Below, piece after piece: positions 16,846 through 25,070 of a stretch of DNA of 64,000 nt. Numbering within the stretch: position 1 is the stretch's first letter; each line of letters opens with the position of its first letter. Below the pieces are notes generated by a model, which searched no databases, was not told the DNA's origin, and was given only the letters and a program-made list of their open reading frames with translations. Source of the DNA: Clostridia bacterium (GTDB lineage: Bacteria > Bacillota > Clostridia > Oscillospirales > Acutalibacteraceae); the NCBI GenBank assembly GCA_017548045.1, contig JAFYNR010000025.1, positions 1 to 64,000 on the forward strand. Reading direction: 5' to 3'. The position numbers and the translations under genes are program-made.

Positions 16846-17487
16846 TTATTTAACCATCCTTCTGATGTACCAATTACGTTTTCTTTCACTTTCAAGAGTG
16901 GTTTCTCTGTTATGACCGGGAAGAACTCTGTAATCTCCGTCAAGTGCAACAAGCCTTTTGAGGGATTTAATCATAAGCTCATCACTGCCGTCGGGGAAAT
17001 CCGTTCTACCTGCAGTCATACAAAACAGCGTATCGCCGCTGATGATTGTTTTTTCGCTTTCGATGATATAACACACGCTTCCCATTGTGTGACCCGGTGT
17101 GCTCATAACCTTTATTTCTTCATCGCCGAGGGTAAGCACGTCACCCTCTTTTATGAGAACATCCGCCGTCACGGGAATCTGAGGGTCGGGCATATTGCCC
17201 TCTGCAAGGCTTTTTTTCGGGTCAATGAGATGTTCAGCATCCTTGAAGTGAATAACTACCTTTGCGCCTGTTGCTTCTTTCAGACCGTGAACACCGAAAA
17301 TATGGTCAAAATGACCGTGGGTAAGCATAATGTATTTAAGCTTTGCATTGTTCTTTTCGAGTATATCGTTGAATTCTTCAACATACCAGGCAGGGTCAAC
17401 AATCGCCGCCTCACCCGATTTTTCGTCAACAAGCATATAGCAGTTGGCAAACATTCCGTGACCCAAATCAAGAGTTAAAATCTTCAT
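16846..17487 (-). CDS. MBL-fold metallohydrolase (glyoxalase II-like)
   Basis: A 213-residue metallo-beta-lactamase-fold hydrolase. The HxHxDH dinuclear metal motif is THGHFDH (near residue 57), with further ligands in TPGHTMGSV (near 132), GDTLF (near 152) and PGHNRET (near 194). These short forms act on thioesters such as S-lactoylglutathione analogues, or on unknown substrates. It lies between dtd and hemZ, 12 nt from dtd, an arrangement conserved in Firmicutes. Confidence 0.87.
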   Translation of the reverse strand: MKILTLDLGHGMFANCYMLVDEKSGEAAIVDPAWYVEEFNDILEKNNAKLKYIMLTHGHFDHIFGVHGLKEATGAKVVIHFKDAEHLIDPKKSLAEGNMPDPQIPVTADVLIKEGDVLTLGDEEIKVMSTPGHTMGSVCYIIESEKTIISGDTLFCMTAGRTDFPDGSDELMIKSLKRLVALDGDYRVLPGHNRETTLESERKRNWYIRRMVK

Positions 17488-17499
17488 CGTATCCTCCGA

Positions 17500-17958
17500 T
17501 TATTTCTTGCACCAGATATCCGTATCCATAACGATTGTTACGGGGCCGTCATTGTCAATAAGCACCTTCATATCTGCGGCAAAAACACCGGTTTCAACCT
17601 TGCCGATGCCGTTTTCAAGAAGCTTTGAGCAGAAATAACGGTAAAGCCTGTCTGCCTCATCAGGTGCGGCGGAATCCGTAAATGAAGGGCGGTTGCCCTT
17701 TTTGATATCCGCACAAAGAGTAAACTGTGAAATAACCAGAATTTCACCGCCGATATCGGTTATGCTCTTATTCATCTTCCCTGCTTCATCTTCAAAAACA
17801 CGGAGCTTTGCAACCTTTGATGCAAGAAGCTCTGCCTGTGCTTCGGTATCGCCTTCCATAACGCCGAGAAGTATGTTATAGCCCTTACCTACGGCACCCT
17901 TTATTTCACCGTCAACCGTAACGGAGGATTTATTTACACGCTGTATTACTGCACGCAT
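17500..17958 (-). CDS. dtd: D-aminoacyl-tRNA deacylase
   Basis: A 152-residue Dtd that removes D-amino acids (and glycine mischarged on tRNA-Ala) from tRNA. Diagnostic motifs: [13 protein letters not shown] at the start, [17 protein letters not shown] near residue 95, and the C-terminal NDGPVTI holding the Gly-cisPro pair that reads chirality. The start ATG abuts the rel stop codon (TAA-ATG), so translation is coupled; rel-dtd pairing is conserved in Firmicutes. Confidence 0.94.
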   Translation of the reverse strand: MRAVIQRVNKSSVTVDGEIKGAVGKGYNILLGVMEGDTEAQAELLASKVAKLRVFEDEAGKMNKSITDIGGEILVISQFTLCADIKKGNRPSFTDSAAPDEADRLYRYFCSKLLENGIGKVETGVFAADMKVLIDNDGPVTIVMDTDIWCKK

Positions 17959-20169
17959 TTATATACCTGACCTTTCGATTGAAAGAACACCTTCAATTTT
18001 ATCAATTTTGGAAACCAACGAATTGAGATGCTCGACACCGTTAACGGAAACAGTTACCATTACTATGGCTCTTCCGTCTTTGGTGTTGCGTGTGCTGATA
18101 TCGTTAATCATAATACGCATACCTGCAAGCAGGCTCGAAACATCCGCAAGCAAGCCGATTCTGTTGAGGCAGTAAAGCTGTAAGGTACATTTGAAATCCT
18201 CTCTTATCGAGGTATCCCAATATGCCTTTATCCATCTGTCAGGCTCGCCTGCCTTGGAAATATCTTCGGGCACGTTGGCGCATTTCTTTGTGTGGATGGA
18301 TACACCGTGGCCTCTTGTGATGAAGCCGATTATATCGTCACCCGGCAGAGGATTGCAGCAACGTGAAAATTTGATAAGGCAGTTGTCAATACCCTCAACA
18401 ATAACGCCCTCTTTGCTCTTGGTGCGTTTTTTCTGAGGTGCAACCGTAATAACAGGCTGCTCGGATTTGTTGAGCTTTGAATAGTCTTCCTTTATTCTCG
18501 GCATAAGACGCATAAGGGATATTCCGCCGTAACCGATTGCAGCGTAAAAATCATCAACATCCTTACAGTGCTGTCTTTCTGCGATTTTTTCTATAAACTC
18601 GTTGAATTCGCTTTCGCTGAGACGAATAAAGCTGCGCTTGAATTCGCGCTCAACCTGAGCCTTACCTTCGGCAATATTTTCTTCTCTGCGTTCTTTTTTG
18701 AACCACTGTCTGATTTTGCTTCTCGCCTGGCTTGTTTTGACTATATTGAGCCAGTCACGGCTGGGGCCCTTGCCCTGCTGTGACGAAGTCATGATTTCAA
18801 CTATTTCACCTGTCTTGACATTGTAATCAAGGGGAACGATTCTGCCGTCAACCTTGGCACCTATCATCTTGTTACCTACGGCTGAGTGAATTGCATACGC
18901 AAAGTCAACAACCGTTGCACCCGAGGGAAGGCTGAAAACATCGCCCTTGGGTGTGAAGACAAAAACCTCTTCGGGTACAAGATCGCTTTTGATTGTTGAA
19001 ACAATATCTTCAACGTCCTCAGTATCGCTCTGGCTTTCAAGAAGCTGTCTTATCCAGGTAAGACGCTCCTCGAATTTTGCCGTACCGTTGATGCCCAGCT
19101 TATACTTCCAATGCGCCGCGATACCGTATTCGGCAGTATGATGCATTTCCCAGGTTCTTATCTGAACCTCAAAGGGAATACCCTCTTTGCCGAGCACGGT
19201 GGTGTGGAGAGACTGATACATATTGGGCTTGGGTGTTGAGATATAATCCTTGAATCTGCCCGGAATGGGCTTGAACATATCGTGAATAACGCCGAGACAG
19301 TTATAACAGTCAATAACGGTATCAACTATAATTCTGACGGCGTAAATATCATATATCTGGTCAAAGTTCTTATTCTGCATATACATCTTACGGTATATGC
19401 CGTGAACCGACTTGATTCTGCCGCTTACGTGAGCACCGGAAACAACCGTTTCCATTCTTTCGCCTATGCGCTCCTTGATGTCACTGAGGAATTCGTTCCT
19501 TGACTTGCTCTGATTTTCAAGAGAGGTTTCGATTTCGTGATAAGCAACAGGGTCAAGGTAACTGATTGAAAGATCTTCAAGCTCCTCTTTGATGGCACGG
19601 ATACCGAGACGGTGTGCAATCGGCGCATAAATTTCGCTGGTTTCACGGGCTATTTCCCTGCGCCTTTGCTCGGGCTTGAACATAAGGGTTCTCATATTAT
19701 GAAGACGGTCTGCAAGCTTTATGATGATAACACGGACATCCCTTGACATTGCAATAAGCATTTTGCGGATATTTTCCGCCTGCTGTTCTTCCTTGGTCTG
19801 CAGAGGAACTTTGCCGATTTTGGTTACGCCGTCAACAAGGTCGGCAATAGTTTCACCGAATTCCTTCTTTACCTGGTCGTAGGTAAGCGTGGTATCCTCA
19901 ACGGTATCGTGAAGAAGTGCCGCAATCACGGATGCCTGGTCCATTCCCAGACTGGCAAGAATAATTGCCACGCTGAGAGGATGCATTATATAGGGCTCAC
20001 CCGAAAGACGCTTCTGACCCTCGTGGGCAGAATTGGCTATCTCATATGCCCTCTGAATATCACGGCGTTCGCTTTCGGTGCAATTATCCCCGATAAGGCC
20101 GAAAAGTATTTCCATACATTCGTCGGGCGTTGAGCCTGTGCATACACTTTTCTTTTTGAAATCTTTCAT
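17959..20169 (-). CDS. relA: bifunctional (p)ppGpp synthetase/hydrolase Rel
   Basis: A 736-residue long RSH protein. Domains in order: HD hydrolase (YIMHPLSVAIILASLG and HDTVEDT, residues about 60-100), synthetase (DIYAVRIIVDTVIDCYNCLG, about 245-330, with FEVQIRT), TGS (VFVFTPKGDVFSLPSGATVVDFAYAIHS, about 400-460), a zinc-finger/helical segment (CCNPLPGDDIIGF near 610) and a C-terminal ACT domain. The intact HD motif predicts that it both makes and destroys the alarmone. It is followed directly by dtd and preceded by recJ; the apt gene often found between recJ and rel is absent. Confidence 0.95.
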   Translation of the reverse strand: MKDFKKKSVCTGSTPDECMEILFGLIGDNCTESERRDIQRAYEIANSAHEGQKRLSGEPYIMHPLSVAIILASLGMDQASVIAALLHDTVEDTTLTYDQVKKEFGETIADLVDGVTKIGKVPLQTKEEQQAENIRKMLIAMSRDVRVIIIKLADRLHNMRTLMFKPEQRRREIARETSEIYAPIAHRLGIRAIKEELEDLSISYLDPVAYHEIETSLENQSKSRNEFLSDIKERIGERMETVVSGAHVSGRIKSVHGIYRKMYMQNKNFDQIYDIYAVRIIVDTVIDCYNCLGVIHDMFKPIPGRFKDYISTPKPNMYQSLHTTVLGKEGIPFEVQIRTWEMHHTAEYGIAAHWKYKLGINGTAKFEERLTWIRQLLESQSDTEDVEDIVSTIKSDLVPEEVFVFTPKGDVFSLPSGATVVDFAYAIHSAVGNKMIGAKVDGRIVPLDYNVKTGEIVEIMTSSQQGKGPSRDWLNIVKTSQARSKIRQWFKKERREENIAEGKAQVEREFKRSFIRLSESEFNEFIEKIAERQHCKDVDDFYAAIGYGGISLMRLMPRIKEDYSKLNKSEQPVITVAPQKKRTKSKEGVIVEGIDNCLIKFSRCCNPLPGDDIIGFITRGHGVSIHTKKCANVPEDISKAGEPDRWIKAYWDTSIREDFKCTLQLYCLNRIGLLADVSSLLAGMRIMINDISTRNTKDGRAIVMVTVSVNGVEHLNSLVSKIDKIEGVLSIERSGI

Positions 20170-20201
20170 AATATTTCCCTCACTTGAATTGAAAGAAAAA
20201 G

Positions 20202-22238
20202 TTAAATAAAGCTTCTGATTCTCCTCATAATCTCAGAATCCTCAAGGTTAACTTTGGAAGGGTTTGACGGAACATATACGGTGTCGTATTCATCCGCTTC
20301 AAGGATACCCATTTCAAGCATCATATCCGCAACCGCATTTATTTTTGCAAGGTTTTCACCGTCGTCACCGATACGCACGCAAAGTGCTTCATAGCATCTG
20401 TCCTTAAGAGGACGGGATTTTATGCTTTTGAAAACCTCCACCTGAAGCTGCCTGTCGGGAAGAACCGCCGCCGCTTCATCGGGCGTAAGCTTTTCGCATC
20501 TGGAAAATTTTTCATAAAGGCTGATTGCGGAAAGCACCTTACTCTCATCGGTCAGTGCCGGCTTTATCGCCCTGACAATCACCGATACTCTGGTTTCTCC
20601 GTTATAAACGTTACGGTCAAGATTAACCGCAAGGTCAACCGTATCACCCTTTTCAAACGGAAAGCGTTTTTCGGGCATTCCGAAATAAACAACGCCCGTT
20701 CTTGCACCGTTTTTGGAAACAATCATTCTGATATGCTTACCGTCGGAAACACCTGCAATTTCGTCTATCCTCACACCGAACAGGCCGAAGCAGGGCTGAG
20801 GATTTCCCGCGCCGAAGGGCTCAAGAAGGCTCATTGAATTGAGCATATCAAGCCCTATTGAATTAGGAAGCAGGCGGCAATCTATTTTCTGAAGTGCAAA
20901 AGGCATTTCCTTATCTGCCGCATATTCATTTATCCTTCTGCGGAATTCCTCAATTCTTGAAGCCTCAAGCCCCAGACCTGCGGCAAGAGTATGGCCGCCG
21001 AAATGGTCAAGACAATCCGAAACAGCTTCAATGGCATCGTATATCGAAAAGCCTTCTATACTGCGGCAGGAGCCTCTGGCTTCATCACCGTCACGGGATA
21101 TAACCACGCAGGGTCTGCCGAATCTTTCCGTTATTCTTGCCGCAACAATTCCGATAACGCCCTGATGCCAGCCCTCACCGTCAACAACTATGATTCTGTC
21201 ATTGAGGATATCTGAGCCTGCGGAAAGCATATTCTGAACCTGTGAAAAAATAGAGGTTTCGGTCTGCTGACGGTTAACGTTCATTCTGTTTATTTCTTCC
21301 GCAAGGTCAGCGGCAATTTCATCGTCATCACAAAGAAGCAGGTCAAGTGCCTTATGAGCTGAACCCATTCTGCCTGCCGCATTGATTCTCGGACACACCG
21401 TAAATGCCGCCGTGGATGCGGTAAACACTTTGTCTCCTACCCCGGCAACTTCCATAAGAGCATTTATACCGGGTCTCGGGTCTTCGTTTATCAGATTAAG
21501 ACCTCTGCGCACCATGACTCTGTTTTCACCCGTAAGCGTAACAACATCGCCTATTGTTCCAAGTGCTACTAGGTCGCCGTATTCCTCGATAAGTATATCT
21601 CCGCTGTCACCTTCAAGCGCACACACAAGCTTAAATGCAACACCTACACCCGACATTTCCTTAAAGCTGCTGGGGCAGTCACTGCGATGAGGGTCAACAA
21701 CTGCAACCGCATCGGGCAGAACATCGCCTACCTTATGATGGTCTGTAACGATAAGGTCAACCCCGAGCTCTTTTGCGCGGACCGCCTCATCAATCGCAGA
21801 AACACCGTTATCAACGGTTACGATAAGCTTGACTCCCATCTCCGCAAGCTTCTCAACCGCAGGAATATTAAGACCGTAGCCTTCGGTAAGTCTGTCGGGA
21901 ATATAGCGGATTACGTTTGCTCCCCTTGTTTCAAGGTAGGAATAAAGTAAGGCCGTTGCGGTTACGCCGTCTGCGTCATAATCACCGAAAACACAGATAA
22001 GCTCAAAATCATCAATGGCACCGTTTATTCTCTCTGCCGCCTTACTCATATCAGCAATAGAAAGAGGAGAAAGCTGCAAGGGAGCCTCCGGATCAAAAAA
22101 ATCGTTTATTTCATCTATATTGTCAAAGCCTCTTGAAGTGGCAAGCAAAGCGGCAAAAGGGTCAACACTCAGCTCCTGGGCAATCTGTGCAGCAAGATCC
22201 TTATTCCCCTTTGTCACCACCCATTTTTTGCGTCTCAA
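20202..22238 (-). CDS. recJ: single-stranded-DNA-specific exonuclease RecJ
   Basis: A 678-residue 5'-3' ssDNA exonuclease of the DHH/DHHA1 family acting in recombination and mismatch/base-excision repair. Motifs: GDYDADGVTATALLY (motif I) near residue 85, VTVDNG near 141, TDHHKVGD near 164, and GGHTLAAGLGLE in the DHHA1 domain near 418. The long C-terminal extension with an OB fold is present. The start is TTG with AAAGGATG upstream; its own promoter lies at 22266-22294. Confidence 0.94.
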   Translation of the reverse strand: MRRKKWVVTKGNKDLAAQIAQELSVDPFAALLATSRGFDNIDEINDFFDPEAPLQLSPLSIADMSKAAERINGAIDDFELICVFGDYDADGVTATALLYSYLETRGANVIRYIPDRLTEGYGLNIPAVEKLAEMGVKLIVTVDNGVSAIDEAVRAKELGVDLIVTDHHKVGDVLPDAVAVVDPHRSDCPSSFKEMSGVGVAFKLVCALEGDSGDILIEEYGDLVALGTIGDVVTLTGENRVMVRRGLNLINEDPRPGINALMEVAGVGDKVFTASTAAFTVCPRINAAGRMGSAHKALDLLLCDDDEIAADLAEEINRMNVNRQQTETSIFSQVQNMLSAGSDILNDRIIVVDGEGWHQGVIGIVAARITERFGRPCVVISRDGDEARGSCRSIEGFSIYDAIEAVSDCLDHFGGHTLAAGLGLEASRIEEFRRRINEYAADKEMPFALQKIDCRLLPNSIGLDMLNSMSLLEPFGAGNPQPCFGLFGVRIDEIAGVSDGKHIRMIVSKNGARTGVVYFGMPEKRFPFEKGDTVDLAVNLDRNVYNGETRVSVIVRAIKPALTDESKVLSAISLYEKFSRCEKLTPDEAAAVLPDRQLQVEVFKSIKSRPLKDRCYEALCVRIGDDGENLAKINAVADMMLEMGILEADEYDTVYVPSNPSKVNLEDSEIMRRIRSFI

Positions 22239-22265
22239 ATAAAATCATCCTTTCAATATCATATA

Positions 22266-22294
22266 AGTATAACACCTATATATAAATATTTCAA
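22266..22294 (-). promoter_or_regulatory. recJ promoter
   Basis: Minus strand: TTGAAA (22294-22289), 17-bp spacer, TATACT (22271-22266). It lies between the RNA terminator at 22343-22373 and recJ, so recJ need not depend on the upstream RNA transcript. Confidence 0.6.
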
Positions 22295-22342
22295 GAAAAA
22301 TAAGATATAATTTACCGATTGAACGCAAAATTTACAGCATAA

Positions 22343-22373
22343 TACAAAAAACCGCACCTGTCGGTACGGTTTA
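22343..22373 (-). terminator. terminator of the unassigned RNA
   Basis: Minus strand stem AAACCGTACC / GGTGCGGTTT with a GACA loop, running into T6. It ends the transcription unit that begins near 22712. Confidence 0.8.
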
Positions 22374-22712
22374 TGAATTTCAATATTAAGTTTTCTCTTC
22401 GCTCACAGCCGCTTTCCGGTACTTATGACGTTATGTACGTCTCACCGTGGGTCTTAAAAAATCTTTGCAGACGAAGAAAAATTATCTGATTTCATCTTTA
22501 ATAACCCGCTTATTATCTGCCGGTTTCTGCGGCTGCGAGCTGATGTGCGTCACTGTACATCGGGTATCGCCGCCTTTCTTTGATTCACTTTTGTTGACCG
22601 TTGGCTTATGATATATGGTCAAGAGGAATTTCGGGAAGCAAATATACACGAGCCGTAACCTGCTTTTCGGAGGATTTTGAATGTTTTTTATTTCCGTCCC
22701 TATCTTTTCCTC
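22343..22712 (-). ncRNA. unassigned structured RNA of about 370 nt upstream of recJ
   Basis: This stretch is bounded by an ideal promoter (22719-22747) and an intrinsic terminator, and has no credible ORF on either strand. Visible helices on the minus strand are TTGACC/GGTCAA (22622-22617 with 22599-22594), GCGGC/GCCGC (22573-22569 with 22533-22529) enclosing GATGT/ACATC (22561-22542), and GACGT/ACGTC (22441-22427). I looked for the signature motifs of tmRNA, RNase P RNA, SRP RNA, T-box and common riboswitches and found none. Family unknown. Confidence 0.6.
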
Positions 22713-22718
22713 GCCTTA

Positions 22719-22747
22719 AATATACCACAGATTTTGGCATTTGTCAA
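22719..22747 (-). promoter_or_regulatory. promoter of the unassigned RNA
   Basis: Minus strand: TTGACA (22747-22742), 17-bp spacer, TATATT (22724-22719). A consensus -35 with ideal spacing, as strong as the probable rRNA promoter at the left edge, suggests abundant transcription. Confidence 0.75.
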
Positions 22748-22806
22748 TAGTTTTTTTGAAGAATGTTGATAAATTTTGTTTATAGTGCACTTATCGTTAT
22801 TTACTA

Positions 22807-22835
22807 TTGACTAAACAGCCGATTAAGGTTAAAAT
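22807..22835 (+). promoter_or_regulatory. promoter of the DUF1292 gene
   Basis: TTGACT (22807-22812), 17-bp spacer, TAAAAT (22830-22835). It diverges from the RNA promoter 60 bp away. Confidence 0.6.
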
Positions 22836-22869
22836 ATAAATGAATTAAAATACGGAAGGAACATATCCT

Positions 22870-23169
22870 ATGAATAACGAAGAATACACACCCGATATCG
22901 TCAGCATTGTTGACGAAGACGGAAAAGAGCATGTTTTTGAAGAACTGGACAGAATAGAAACAGACAGCGGCAGATACGTCGCACTGCTTCCCCTGCCCGA
23001 GAAACCCGACAAAATAACGGAAGATGACAATGCACTCATCATTCTTAAGGTTGAAGAAGAAAACGGCGAAACCTACCTTTGCCCCATTGAGGACGATGAA
23101 GAATTCAACGAAGTCGGCGCAGCCTTCGAAGAAAGACTTGCCGATATGTTTGATTTTGAAGAAGAATAA
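22870..23169 (+). CDS. DUF1292 domain protein
   Basis: A 99-residue, strongly acidic cytoplasmic protein. DIVSIVDEDGKEHVFEELDRIETDSGRYVALLP and NALIILKVEEENGETYLCPIEDDEEFNEVGAAFEER match the DUF1292 family of Firmicutes, which is often found near RNase/Holliday-resolvase genes. Its function is unknown. Start ATG with GGAAGGAACA upstream. A probable 6S RNA follows. Confidence 0.87.
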   Translation: MNNEEYTPDIVSIVDEDGKEHVFEELDRIETDSGRYVALLPLPEKPDKITEDDNALIILKVEEENGETYLCPIEDDEEFNEVGAAFEERLADMFDFEEE

Positions 23170-23185
23170 TAATTAAAAAATATGT

Positions 23186-23386
23186 AAATCCCCTGCCTTG
23201 TGCGATATGCTTGCAGTCAATATGTAACCCAACACACACTATCAGGGAGCCTTGCTCCGATGGCGGATTGCAGACCTCCCGGTCAGACTTCGGGTCTGAT
23301 TGGACGAAGGGAGCGTGAAAGCATCGGGCGGCACCCACCTGCTTAACGAGCAGGTTACAATCGGCTGCATACGGCTTGGCGGGGCT
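23186..23386 (+). ncRNA. ssrS: probable 6S RNA
   Basis: About 200 nt with 6S architecture. The ends pair as CCCCTGCC (23190-23197) with GGCGGGG (23378-23384), and TATGC with GCATA a little further in. A central open region is followed by a long irregular hairpin closed by CCGATG/CATCGG and tipped by TCAGAC-TTCG-GGTCTGA. On the 3' side, ACCTGCT/AGCAGGT forms the small bubble hairpin. 6S RNA binds the housekeeping RNA polymerase in stationary phase. Assigned from structure and length; no covariance search was possible. No T-run follows. Confidence 0.7.
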
Positions 23387-23408
23387 ATTTATGCGGAGGA
23401 TACCGAAA

Positions 23409-24080
23409 GTGCAAAAGCTTTTTAATGCAGATTTGCTTGACATAATCCCTGTTGAAAGGGGTTTTATTTATGCCTGCAAGGAAACCATGCCTGACGGCGG
23501 CGAAGCGGTTGCTTTTTACAACTACAATCAGGAAATAGATATATTTGAAAAAATTCCCGTTCTCACTTACATAAACGCCAAATTCGGTGAGAACGGAGCT
23601 GATATTGCAAGAACGCTCAAGGATTTTGTTACCTGCAAGGTCGTTAACATCACAACGGCAACAAAGGCTGTATGTTACTCCGACGGAACCTTCAAAATTC
23701 TCGGTGCCATGGGCGAAATCGTATCGGAAGCAAAGGTTGAATACCTTGATAACCCTGCCTGTTCGCCTGTTAACAACGGTGCGGATTTATGGTTTTGCGT
23801 GCCTGATTCAAACGCACTCATAAACTATTCGGTAAAGCACAACCGTATTGAATTCCGTATCGGAAGTCCTAAAGAAAAGGCCTTCTGCCATCCCGTTGAT
23901 ATTTCCGTTTACGATAATAAAATCTTTATATGCAACACGTACTCATATAAAATCAGAACACTCAGCCTTACCGACTACAACGTTAACGATTACTGCATTT
24001 TCAATGAGCCCGTTCTCAGATATTTCAGGGTCAAGGACGTTGAATACGCGGTTATGCAGTCCGGCGTTTACAGCCTGTAA
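23409..24080 (+). CDS. hypothetical protein, possibly beta-propeller-like
   Basis: A roughly 223-residue protein I do not recognise. I start at the GTG (VQKLFNADLLDII) because GGAGG (23395-23399) lies 9 nt before it; upstream in-frame ATG (23391) and TTG (23376) codons fall in the 3' end of the probable 6S RNA. The sequence is a run of beta-strand-like segments with repeated asparagine/aspartate turns (LWFCVPDSNALINYS, PVDISVYDNKIFICNTYSYKIRTLSL), reminiscent of part of an NHL/YVTN-type propeller. No signal peptide. It ends at a strong terminator. Confidence 0.7.
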   Translation: MQKLFNADLLDIIPVERGFIYACKETMPDGGEAVAFYNYNQEIDIFEKIPVLTYINAKFGENGADIARTLKDFVTCKVVNITTATKAVCYSDGTFKILGAMGEIVSEAKVEYLDNPACSPVNNGADLWFCVPDSNALINYSVKHNRIEFRIGSPKEKAFCHPVDISVYDNKIFICNTYSYKIRTLSLTDYNVNDYCIFNEPVLRYFRVKDVEYAVMQSGVYSL

Positions 24081-24086
24081 AAAGAT

Positions 24087-24118
24087 CAAACCCCGTCAGA
24101 TGACGGGGTTATTTTTAT
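24087..24118 (+). terminator. terminator of the hypothetical gene
   Basis: AACCCCGTC/GACGGGGTT stem (24089-24110) followed by ATTTTTATTT, between convergent genes. Confidence 0.85.
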
Positions 24119-25056
24119 TTGCCGTATTTATGGTTTTTAATAACGTCCTTTGCAATGTAAATCGGCCTGCCCTTGGTCTGAATATAGGTGCGGGCGATAT
24201 ATTCACCGATAATACCGATACAGCTGAGCTGAATTCCGCCGAGAAGAAGAATAAGGGTTACAATGGTAGCATAGCCTGCAACGTCAATGCCGAAAGCAAG
24301 CTTCTGAACAACTACCACAAACAGATAAATTATGGATAAAACCGATGTGACAAGCCCCAGCACGGTTGCAATTCTCAGAGGTGCAGTTGTGAAAGCAAAA
24401 ATGCCTTCCATAGCATATTTGAACAGCTTCCAGAATGACCATTTGGAAGCACCCGTTGCTCTTTCCTCCACCTGGTACGGAATAAATTTCGTATTGAAGC
24501 CTACCCAGGAAAAGAGACCCTTTGAGAATCTGAAATATTCATCCATCTGAAGAATCGCCTCAACCATAGGTCTGCGGAAGGTACGGAAATCGCTTGCACC
24601 CTGAATAAATTCCGTATCGGAAAATTTATTGATAAGCTTATAAAATCCGTCTTTAAAGAACACAAGCAATTTGCTTTCTTTTCTTTCATCCTGATATGCG
24701 GCAACGCAGTCGTATTCAGGCTCGGAATCAAGCATATTCACCATATCAAGAGCTATTGACGGTCTTTGCTGCAAATCGGCATCGATTATGGTGACGTAGT
24801 CCCCCTCCGATTCCTTAAGACCTGCATACATAGCGGATTCTTTGCCGAAATTGCGCGAAAAATTCACGATTTTAACAGGCAGATCACCGTCGCAAAGCCT
24901 CTGCAATTCTCTGAATGTACCGTCACGGCTGCCGTCGTTGACAAAAACAAGCTCATATTCAAAATTTACGTTTGCAAAATCCTTTTTGACCGCTTCGTAG
25001 AAAAGCGGTACGTTTTTTTCCTCATTATAACAAGGAACAACAAGAGAAAGCTTCAT
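24115..25056 (-). CDS. GT2 family glycosyltransferase (GtrB/DPM1-like) with two membrane segments
   Basis: A 313-residue polyprenyl-phosphate glycosyltransferase type. The GT-A domain has VVPCYNEEKNVP at residue 6, VNDGSRDGT near 39, and the IDADLQQRP metal site (near 91). Two hydrophobic segments lie near residues 230-255 and 265-290, as in bactoprenol glucosyltransferases. A role in making a lipid-linked sugar donor for wall or surface glycans is inferred. It lies downstream of metK by 14 nt and may be read from the riboswitch-controlled transcript. Confidence 0.87.
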   Translation of the reverse strand: MKLSLVVPCYNEEKNVPLFYEAVKKDFANVNFEYELVFVNDGSRDGTFRELQRLCDGDLPVKIVNFSRNFGKESAMYAGLKESEGDYVTIIDADLQQRPSIALDMVNMLDSEPEYDCVAAYQDERKESKLLVFFKDGFYKLINKFSDTEFIQGASDFRTFRRPMVEAILQMDEYFRFSKGLFSWVGFNTKFIPYQVEERATGASKWSFWKLFKYAMEGIFAFTTAPLRIATVLGLVTSVLSIIYLFVVVVQKLAFGIDVAGYATIVTLILLLGGIQLSCIGIIGEYIARTYIQTKGRPIYIAKDVIKNHKYGK

Positions 25057-25070
25057 AAAATCTCACCTTT

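Noticed and set aside
20170..20201. apt (adenine phosphoribosyltransferase) between recJ and rel
   Set aside because: Often present there in Firmicutes, but the gap here is only about 30 bp; the gene is absent from this locus.
22343..22712. RNase P RNA, tmRNA, SRP RNA or T-box as identity of the RNA
   Set aside because: I looked for the RNase P GAGGAAAGTCC-type core, the tmRNA ends, the SRP GGAAGGAAGCAGC loop and the T-box GGTGGNACCGCG and found none, so the RNA is left unassigned.
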